From contig OY747710.1 in the NCBI GenBank assembly GCA_963556495.2, forward strand, positions 22,261,500 to 22,325,499: DNA of 64,000 nucleotides. Reading direction: 5' to 3'. The translations under genes were made by a program, and so were the position numbers. This DNA comes from Valencia hispanica (lineage: Eukaryota > Chordata > Actinopteri > Cyprinodontiformes > Valenciidae). Each line of letters begins with the position of its first letter. The stretch's first letter is position 1. Positions 23,114 to 34,500 of the stretch are shown in pieces. The notes under the pieces are model-generated. The model ran no database searches and was not told the DNA's origin. It saw nothing but the letters and a program-made list of their open reading frames with translations.

Positions 23114-26100
23114 ATGTCCTTTTGTGGAACTCAAAATAGCGGGTAGGTGTAAAAGCCGACTGTTTATGTGTATTTTTTCGGAATAGTCTGAAATTTGAAC
23201 GCCTTGAGTTAGCCGCGGCTAGCCTGCTAATGTTAGCCTTCTTATGTAATCGTGTCGGTGTCTGGCTTCTTCTATTATGGCCCAGGTTGGGGACCCTTTA
23301 ATGACAAGGAGACTCATAATTAATTTAAGGGTCATGTTCGACCAGCTTTTAGATCAATACCGATATGAACCGTTTTAGTTATTAGCAGAAGCTAATGCTA
23401 GCATAGGAAAGTTACAGTTCGGCCTGTCACCAAAAACAATAAATCAGCTAATCGCATGATAAATTTAAATGAGCTCAATAATTTTCCCAGCCACAATAAT
23501 TTACATTTGGATCAATGGTTCTCGTTCCAGACTCTGGATGAAAAAAAGGCCTGTATGGTCCATATATCCGTAGTGGCAGAGTTAAATGGGATATCTTTTT
23601 TTAATCCAAACTGAGTGTTTTTGTTGTTAGTTTGCACTTTTTATTTACAAAACTCCTTAATGATCGTTTTGCCTGTTTTAAGGGATTAATGATTTATGTC
23701 TTTGAAGGACAATTTTTTTTACAGAAATCATGCATTTTTTTGTTTTTGGTTGTTATTTTAATATCAAATAGAAATTAACAAGTTTTCCAGTAGCAGTGGT
23801 AAATGCCCTTTAGAAATTAAAGTTTGTTGTTTGTTCAGAGAGTGTACATGCATTATTATCACATGAATTGGAAATGGTCTCAGAATGACTGTATTGTCGT
23901 TTATTGCAATAATTTCTGGGGGAATTTTATCATCCAGCAAAATTTGTTATCATGACAGACCTAGTCACCGTTGTTATTTAAAATCTCAGTTCCTCTGCCT
24001 TCTCAGGCGCCGCAGCAAGTGGGACCAGCCCAACTCTGGGACTGGAAGCTCCGGCGGGATGAGGGAGGCTGAGGCTGCGCCTTGCGGGGCTCTGGATGCT
24101 GCAGCGGCCGTGGCTGCCAAGATCAACGCTATGCTGGTGGCCAAAGGAAAACTCAAACCATCACAAATAAGCTCCCCGCTACCATCTGACAAGGTAAGGA
24201 ATTACAAGCCTGTTGGAGATGAACATGTAAACTGATAAATAGAAAAACCCATGTATGTGGTTTGTTGACATTTATTGTTGGTGGTTGTTAGACACAATTC
24301 TGTTTACATCACGTGTTATTTGTCCTAGATCATAGTACTAATCCTTCGCTACAGCCAAATGTGACTTAAAATTTTAATGAAATACTGATTTTAAAAATGC
24401 AAACCTAATTGCAGAACCTTGTTTATCTGTGATTTTCTGTGTCTAAGTTGAGGTTGATTATGTGGGGTTGTTATACAGTTAGTAGAATCGGGGTTCCTAT
24501 GAAAGCCATAAAAGTATAGGATCTATCTGTCCATCATCCATTATACACCTATAATACACCTATAATACTCTTTTATTATCGTCTAGATTTAAAGCCTGTA
24601 GAAATATAATCAAATTCATAATGAAGTTGTGTACTGCAAATTCAGCAAATTTGGGCCTGCAAAAGAATGAAATTTCTATGTATATAAAGTGCATAGACAC
24701 AGTTGTACAATGATGAAAAACAATTAGGACTTCAATTTGAAGAACATCTTTGATGCTCATTCAATAGACTGACATGTTGTAAAAGCAGAACTTTTGTTCT
24801 ATGCAAATTAAGTTTGTGATATTTTCCTGGATGTACAAATTCAATGATAATATAAACATTTTAAATGTTTCTTAGAAGTGCAGTTTTACAGTACACATTG
24901 TTATCCTGTCTTTGTCAGACTGTGGGTGCTGGGAAGTCTGCTGCCCCAACAAAAGCCAAGGATGACCTGGTGGTGGCTGAAGTTGAGATCAACGACGTCC
25001 CTTTATCCTGTCGAAATCTCCTTACACGCGGACAAACACAGGAGGAGGTCCGCAGCAAATCAGAGGATAAATGTTTTATTACATACTAAGCTTAATTGTT
25101 CTCACACGTCTTCACTAACAATTATGTGTCTTGATTCCAGATCAGTAAAGTGAGCGGAGCTGCAGTTTCGACCAGAGGGCGGTACATGACAGCAGAAGAA
25201 AAGAACAAAGAATTGCCTGGGTGAATGATTTAATCATTTGTTTTCACTGCCACTTAACACTTTATCCACGCTTATTCATTCAACCCGGTCTTGCTTCTGC
25301 GCCTTCCTCACAGGGATCGACCCTTGTATCTGCATGTTCAAGGACAGACCAGAGAGCTTGTCGACAGTTAGTACTCCTGCAAAAATATCTTGCCCTATTT
25401 GATGAAAGTATGTCAGTTTCAGGTGTAATAAAAAAAAAATATTTCCCCTCATTTCTCAGGAGCCGTTAATAGAATCAAGGAAATCATCACTAATGGTGTC
25501 GTTAAAGCTGCAACAGCGTCTTCGGCCGCTTCATCTTTCTCCCCCAGTGGAGCCTCAGTCACTGTTTACCAACAACACAACCCACCTGCACCCACACTGC
25601 CCCCTGTGACGAACCACAAACCTCACTTTCAGTCAGGGGTGAGTTGGTTTATCAGTAGATGGTGGTGTTTTTGTACAACATTCAGCCCTTGTTATGTTGA
25701 CTCAGCTATAAATATGCCTTCATTTAAATACCAAGCACTTTTTTTAGGGTATGTGGAAGATTAGCTTACATGGCATTCCTGACGATATAAAAAGTTTCTG
25801 AAAGTTTTGAATTTCTAAAAGAAGCTACTTTTAGCAGCATTTTTCTTTTATTCTTCACATGCCTTTTGTCCTTCTGTGTTTTCAGATGCATTATGTTCAG
25901 GATAAGCTCTTTGTGGGCCTGGAGCACGCCGTCCCTGGGTTTGTGGTCAAAGAGCGAGTCGAGGGCCCCGCCTGTTCCTATCTGCAGCACATTCAGGCTG
26001 AGACTGGGGCCAAAGTCTTCCTCCGAGGAAAAGGATCAGGCTGTTTGGAGCCTGCATCTGGACGGGAGGCTTTTGAACCCATGTACATTTACATTAGGTG

Positions 26101-28502
26101 GGTCCTGCCCTGTGGGTTATAAAACATTTAGAAAAATACCATTGAATTGTGAATTATCTCCCTCTGGTGCAGATGTATGCCAACTCTTTGTATCAAGGTG
26201 TACCAAGCTAGAGTTTTACACTTTGAGTAAAAAATACAACCCCAAACTAAACTAATTTTAAATGTCCTATCATGGCAGCTCAGGCAAACAGCGTGGTGGG
26301 TCTGGTTGCCTTGCAGTGTCGGGGCAGGTTTGCAAAACAGCATGAAAGGACTGTTGAATGATTTTAAAGTGCTTTTAATGAAAAAGTGAAGGAATGAGCG
26401 AAATCACTCCTGCACCTCAGCAGGAAGGGGGGTATATAGTAGCACAGTACTGCCCCCTCTGACACATGTTGCTGCACACTGGTGTGAAGCTGGCTAAAAG
26501 AAGGCTTCAACCCGTTTTGTCATAATAATGAATGTACACATAAAAATATTAGATGTAATATCAAACATTTAATTTAAATAAGAGTAAAAATGAGAACGGA
26601 GTTACTTGTTGCAGTAGTGTTTATATATATACTGTCTTTGCAATATGCATATATGGAAGTATGTATGTATTCAATTATCAGCCAGTCCAAATAATTCTGT
26701 TTAAATACAGACGTACACTATTTATTACATTCTAAAGCTGCAGTTAATTATTTGGTAGTCAATAAGTCAAGCAAAATGTTGAATGGTTTAGTTGATTAGT
26801 CAGTGATTTTAATCCATCTCTGCTTTCTGCAGCAGCACCTTCTGTTCTGAATTTATTAAGATGCCTACATTATCACAGAAAGTCCTATGAAATAAAATGA
26901 CTCTTCAAATTTGAATCTGATGAGTCGAAAATCTAAAATGTAAATCACCTCAGATTAGGTCACCCCACTAATCCCCCTGATGAGACGGTCTTATGTGGAT
27001 AAGCGGGTCTGACGCACATGAATAAATTTCGTTATTAATTTAAACTCTTTCAGAGCAGTATCAGTTTCTTTCCTATTTTTCTCACTTCTGTTTGCTCTGC
27101 CTCTAAAATAAATGTTTTCATAGCTGAAGTCCGCGAACCTGCTCTGTCTGTGCGCTTCACTGCGGTGTGCACACCATCACGTGTGTTTTTGGTGATTGTA
27201 CCGTTTTGCTTTTTTCCTTGGCAGCACCAAAACCAGCTGCATAGAGCTCAGAGATATGTAAGTTTGTTTTTTATTACATGCGCAGCTGTAGTTGTTTGCG
27301 TCTTAGTTCATCTGCTGTATTGACACTTCTAAGAAAGCAAATGTTCGTCAAACTACTTCTGACAAAAGCCAGGTATTGTTTCGACAGTTCTGTGGAGCAC
27401 AGGCAACCTTTTGCTACAATGCTTTCTAAGAACATTGAAGCACATTAAATAGACACAACGGACCAGAATATCAAAGTTTCTGTCTGTCACTGAAGAGCCA
27501 GTGTGGCACTTGCCATCTGTAGACCACTTGGGTTGTTTCTGCATCCTGTGAAGTCAAAACATATTTTAAAAAGCTTTCCTTGCCCAATTATAGAGTCCAA
27601 AATATAGCTACATTTAGCCACGCCCTTCAGTAGTTTAAATGTAGTGTTCAAACTTAACGGCAATAAAACTCAACTTCTTCTTGTTGGCACCACAGCCTCT
27701 ATTTCCAAAACTGACAGCTTCTCCTTAACCATTGACAGCGCCACAGTTTCTCCCTCCCCTCAGACAAAGAGTCTGGGTGTCATCCTCGACAGCTCACTTT
27801 CTTTTCATGCTCATATCAATAGCATAACTCGGTCTGCCTACTTCCATCTTCGATCCATTAATCGCCTCCGCCCCTCTCTCACCCCTCACGCCCTTCTTGT
27901 TCACAGTCTCGTCACTTCCTGTCATGACTACTGCAGCTCACTTCTTTTCGGTGTCGCCCACAAACTCCTCCATAAACTTGAACTGGTCCAGAACTCAGCA
28001 GCGCGCATCATCACCAGAACACCCTCCTTTCACCACATCACCCCTATCCTCCAGCAGCTCCACTGGCTTCCGGTTAAATTTAGATCCACTTTCAAGATCC
28101 TCCTTCATACTTTCAAAGCCATCCACAACCTCTCTCCCCCATATTTATTAGATCTCATTCATATTGCCACCCCATCCCGTTCTCTCAGGTCCTCTTCTTC
28201 CCTCCACCTTACTGTTCCTTCCGCCCGCCTCAGGCAGACCATGGGGAGCAGAGGTTTCAGTCGCTCTCCTCCTCGTCTCTGGAACTCACTCCCCCCAGAC
28301 ATCAGAAACATTGACAGCTTCACCCTTTTCAAATCCAAACTCAGGAATCATCTGTTTAAAACTGCCTATAACTTATGATTTCTCTTTACAATTTACTATT
28401 TCCACGTTGATTTTATTCATCACATTTTATCTACTGGATTTTATTGTTTTTATCAAGTGAAGCAACCTTGGGTGTCCTGAAAGGCGCTGTTAAATAAAAT
28501 GG

Positions 28503-28540
<38 letters not shown>

Positions 28541-31500
28541 ATATCCATGTTTTACTCAGCGTCTGAGACGATGGAGTTTTAATTCTGCAGTTTGTGCAGA
28601 ACAGATAACACAGATGGTTTTAATAATGTCTAATTAACCATCTAATGTCAGCTCATAAGGGTATCGAGAACTGCTGAGATAATTCTGTGCTTCTATGTAA
28701 CGAGTTAATTATTACTGTAATAATGAACACGATTATTTTTTACAGCAGTAGGAATAATTGTCTTTTTTTTCTTTTCTTTTTTTATAAAAGCATATCTTTG
28801 TATTTTAAGTTTAGTGTAAATACTCGGAAATCGTAGTGTTTCATTCTCAGGTTGATCATACCTGTCGATTTATCCATTCGTTTAGCAGTCAAGCTAAATG
28901 TTCATCTGTTCCTCCACAGTCATCCTAAATCCGAAGGACTAGCAGCAGCAAAAACCCTGTGTGAGAATCTGCTTCAAACAGTGAGTAATTACTGACAAAC
29001 GTTATTTTGTACGTACCTCCTTGTTTTTCCATTATATTTATTTATACTGCATTTCCAAGTAATTAGGATTTATAAAGTATTAAAAGTTTGTTGGACCTTA
29101 TTTTTAGTCATAATAAAATCATATATAGAGGCTTACTTTGGGCCCTCTGATTGGATGAATTCAGGAGTACATTACCTTAAATGGGTGCTTCGAGTTACAG
29201 GAATGTAGCAGTAATTTTTTTAAGTTATGTTGCAAAGTCAATATGCTACAACTATTTGCTGCTAAAGGAATAAAAATAAATGCCAAAATGACCTTAAAGC
29301 GAACGTTCACAAACGGATAAAGGAAAATCTGCCTGAATGTTGGCATTTTTTAGGATTGTCATGTGGAACGCCCCATTCTAGTTGAAAATAAAGTTGACAG
29401 TTTTACTTAAAAAAGGGTTAATAAAGTTTTCAGTACATTTCCTGAAATGAACATTTGTTTCGGCATCTGTGTAGGAGGCGTCGTCAAGCAATATATGACA
29501 TGAAAGTTCTCCGAAGTTATATTTTAAACATGGTGATCCTTACCAGGCAGAAAATGTTAAAAAACATAAGTAACAAAAATACTTTCTAAACATTACTTCT
29601 CTGGGTTTATCAAATATCATTAGCCTCAGTTTACTTCTGAATAGCCACACTGACATTTCAAACACCGTTTTAAACTTACTTATCATTTGTGGGTACTGTC
29701 AGGGGGTGGCACACAGTGGAAAAGAAAGTATTTTGTGGCTTCTGCAGATCTTCCACTGAGATAATAATTTGCACACATTAGTTACAGAAGTATTGTCTTT
29801 CCTCTGCCTGAAACCACAAGTATTTTCTGCAAACACAGCCATCTGCAACATAAACGTAGAGGTTCAGAGGAAGTGTGTGTTGCTGGTATGTTCTTTTAAA
29901 TGTTGAATCTAAAAGCAGTCTTTCCTTGCAGGTCCATGCAGAGTATTCCCGCTACCTTAGTCAGATGAGCACAATGATGCCAACGCAACAAGGTACTCAG
30001 GCTTTATTGCTCACTACGAAGTCCTTAGGTTATTTTATTCTGAATATGAAATATCAGTACCTTTGATTCATTTAAAATGTATTACATTCTTATTTTGCAT
30101 TTGTAGTATACTGTGAATCTCAGTTCAACTCAAGCTTCAGTTAGATAATATTCCTTTTGTGAAGCCAGTCTACTGTGTGCGTAACTCTTCTTGTCAGCAA
30201 TCTAACACCTGTAGCATCCTCAGTGTATCATTTCGAAGCTGCTGCTCACTGACTCGATGTTCTCCGCTCCTCTTCCTCCACCAGGTTTTTCACAACCTCC
30301 AGTTGTGAACGGGATGCCCCCTCAGCCCCCTTACTACCCTCCAGCTGGATTCCAGCCAAACTACAGCGTGTCTGTCCCACCTCCCCCGCCCCTATCCGTC
30401 CCACCTCCCTTTCCTGTACCACCTCCTACACCTCCAGTGATGCCTGCCGGTGTGGCTTCTCAGTACCCTATACGGCCAACCTCTGCCCCTCTTCCCGGTC
30501 CGGCTCCTGTTGCTGTTTCTATCCCTGCCCCCACTCTGGCACCTGTCCCTGCTCCTATTCTGGCTCCAATTCCCACTTCAGCTCCAGATTCTCTGCAACA
30601 GGTAGGAATGCAAAACTGTAGATTGAAAAAAAACAAAAAACAAACCAACAAACATAAGTCCATGCACATTTGGAAATTTGGAGGTTTGTAAGCTATTTTC
30701 AAGCCTGAATTTTTACCTGACCTGCAGATATAAATAATTTAAAGAGCAACTCTTCCCCCTACCAGAGTCTAACTCCGCCCACATATCCTGTTTGAAAAAT
30801 CCGCCCAAAGGAGGTGTTGCCTGGCGGACGAGCAAACGCAGGGGGAGAGAGCTGGGCGTTGTCTGCACTGTGGTTGGCTGCAGCGCTCTGCAGTGGCACA
30901 GACAGCGAGAAAGATGGAGAGCAACGTGAGCTCCTTTGTCTCAGAGCGATCTTTTGAAGTGGAGGATTTCTCTCCACCTCCTTCACCTGGGGAAAGGGAG
31001 GGAGGTTCTGTGGAGGAGGTGTGGGCGGAGACTCGGCTTCTTTTATACTCGACAGCAGCAGGATGGCTGATGTCAGCCATCACCGCAGAGTGAATAGTAA
31101 TTCCCCATTCAAATTCAAGTGCAGTATAGAGTTTTAACCTGAGGAGGGCGCCACACTGACAGTTTTTGGTAGAAAATTAATATTTTTACTAAGATGTACT
31201 AAAATACCAAAATAATGACCAGACATGTAGACAGCTAGGGGATTTCCTTTTGTTTGCACTCGAGGCAGCAGCAGAAAGTAATGCTCATAGTAGTTGCAGT
31301 GCCAAGTTCACTGCTTTAGCTCACTCAGAGCGCTGCAGCCTCAGTATGAGGCCCTGCTAGCCACTCCCGCTTTAGATTATCTGATCACCAATCCATGCTG
31401 GTGTTTTTGGGCCATGCTTCAATGGACTTGTGCCCTGAAGAGACGCCGGAATGATAATTAAGCAACGCAGCCTCCTTGTGGTAGATGTGAGCAAGCCTAT

Positions 31501-34500
31501 AACAATCGGGTAACTCTTCAAGGCGCCGTAACGCTTGATGGCCTGCAAAGACGACCCACTTTTTAAGGAGGCCTTGAAAACTGGTTGAATGTTTAGACTA
31601 TCTGATGATCTGTAAAAGTTTGATAAGTGGTTGTATGGAAAGTTCTCAGTCTTTATAAGATTCTGGAGATTTAAGGTCAGGTGTGTGTATCATTGAATTG
31701 ATTTACAAGAAATGCAACACTTTTCTGATAAATCATTGCTTTTTTTAGATGTTTTATGGCTACAATGATATCAGGGTTTCTTAAATCTAGGGGTGTCTAA
31801 TTATCACGTTAATTGTGATTAATTAATTACAGCCATATTTTATGCGCTATGATTTTTAATCGGGCTAATCAAATTTTTATTCTTTAATTTTACTGTTTCT
31901 GCATGTAGTTGCCTTTAAATAAAATCAGTTTTAATGCTTTGGGCTTCTTGTGCTTGAGTTGGGGGTTAACCACACCCTGAAGTGGACATCGACTGGATGT
32001 TTGTATGCCTGCTTAACATGAGCTGATGCTTCCGTTGTAGTGGCGAGGGCAAGATGAGTGAGGAGGAGCAGAGGACTGCTCTCCGTCTCAGAGCGCTCAA
32101 GCAGGCAGCAAGTCCGTGCGCAGCAGCTCCCCCTGCCTCCAGGTCCATCTGGACTCAGAGCAGATGTTTACCCTACTGAGTCCAGAATGCTAACAAATCG
32201 CGCATGATAGAAGCAGAAGTTGGAGGCAGCACTGGAACCAGTCTAAAAAACATCTATCTATCCATCCATCCATCCATCTTTTTTTTTTTTTTTAAATGCA
32301 CTGGTGGGTTTTATGTGCTCTGTATGTTATGGTTCTGGCTGATTTATTTAGATGGCTCATGATGCAGAGCAGCAAACTGCCCTGTCAGAAGGGAAATTGC
32401 CCCTGAAACCAGCTTATTGTTGTGTGTTTAGGAAAATAAAATCAAAAGGTTCTTGTTTACCTCATCAAACACCTACAGTTTTATCATAGTTATCATTTCT
32501 AATCGTCTTAAATTGAACTTAATAAAATCATATCAAAGATCATTTGTTGTTGCAATCAATTCAGTTCAGTTTATTTATATAGCACGTATTCACAACAGAT
32601 GTCATCTCAAGGCACTTAACAATAGAGTGATTTCAATACAATCATACAAACATTCCAATCAGTTTTCTAACGGTGCGTCTAATGGGCGTCAGGTTTACAT
32701 GTAAAGTCAATGCAGAAGCACGCTGACACGCGTCAGGGTTTCTACCTCACGTCACAAGCAGATTTGCGTAGCGGAAAGCTTTTCTGCTTCATTTGCGCAT
32801 CAGATTTGCGCGAATGAGGCTTTTGACGCGCGTCAGAAAACATGCACGTCATTTTATGTGGTGCATTCTGTGCATTCACTCGTCACAAGTGTTTTTGGGT
32901 CTGACGCTGAAGTTGAAAAATCTGAACTTCGGCGTCAGTTCACGCCGCTTCAATCAATCAGGAGCCTGGTGACGTGGTGTCACGTGATGCTGTGACCCAG
33001 TTCACGGGGTCAGGTCCGGCAAAATGTTTCTTTCAACATGGAGGAAATACTGATAATGGCCGTGGCTAATCACGCAGAGCTATACGACAGCGGCTGCTTT
33101 CTCTACTGAGACAGGAATAAAAAGGACCTCGCTTGGAGATATATAAGTGAGGAGATAGGGCAACCTGGTAAATTAATTTTACTTTTGAAAGTTTTCACGT
33201 TACTGATCCTGCGCAGGGTACTCTCCACATTAAATAAAGAATGAAGACTCTCTTCCAACGCTAGATCGACAGCTGCCATCTTGCAAAAACACCATCTGGC
33301 ACTAGCTCCTCCCACAAGTTGCGTATTTCCGGCATGACGCACGTCGAATTGCGAATGTTGAAGCGTCCAACTTTGGCGTGCAGCTCGTTTTTATGCTTTG
33401 GTGTGAACGCACCATAAGGAATCCCAGCAGATTGCATCGGATCATTTACTGGTTTGAAATAGAGACTAATTGGATTTGAATCAGATTTTTGTTTTTATGT
33501 GCAGTGCCTTTCGTTGGCTTTTGTTGTTATGATCTCAGTGAAATAACCAGTTGGTTTCCTCCTCCCTGCAGACTCTTCCTCCTCTACATTTTGCTCTTCC
33601 TGCTGCAGCGCCTCCCAAACTTCCTCCTCAAGCCCCCCCAGTCAACCCGCCTCAGAAGAGACGCTTCACTGAGGAGGTACCGGACGAGAGGGACAGCGGC
33701 CTTCTCGGGTACCAGGTAATGAAACGTTTTTACTACATTTCCTCATTTTTAACACTTCTCTCCTTTGCTCCACTTCGCAGTCCCGTTACAACAGAGTCCC
33801 TTCCATCAGCTGATCATATGTAAAATCTGTCTAAACGCCTTCATGGTTCGCTGTGTGAAAACTTTAATTCTTCCTTCCTTTTAAAGTCTAGATGTAGCTT
33901 GATTGAAATGGTATGGCATGCTGTTTTCCTTATTTACAGTTCAATCATCAATTTCTACTTATATGGATTTTCAGTTGAAGGTATTACTTCGAATAACCTT
34001 GATTAGGAAAAACATAATCACGCTCTGGGAAATCTCCTGATAGGTAGAACAATATAGTGTCAGGACAGGGCTTAGTGGAGGATGTCTGCTAATCGTGGCT
34101 GTGTGTTTTTCTGCTCATAGCATGGACCCATTCATATGACTAATTTAGGTGCAGGCTTCTCAGTGGGCAGCGCAGAGACTTCAGGACCCGCACAGCAGAG
34201 TTCCTCTGGCCCGGCGAGTGAGAGGGACAGGTACTTCCGCTCTATTAATAATGTGGAGGACTGCTAATGTCAAAATTGATTATAAATAAATCAGGAAATA
34301 AAATTTGTAATAAATTTGGAAATGGCTCAAATCTATATCACAATATAATCTAAAGCATTTGTGGTAACGATATTTATTCCAATATATTCTTGTATTATAT
34401 ATACTCTACCTTTGGCTGAATGTATATCATTTCTACCTTATACCTTTTATATCGCCCACCACTAGTTTCAATTATTTATTTCCATATTTATTCATTTGAT

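Noticed and set aside
25640..25885. Search for a C/D box snoRNA in khdc4 introns 2 and 6
   Set aside because: CTGA-like boxes occur, but no RTGATGA box at a proper distance with a closing stem was found.
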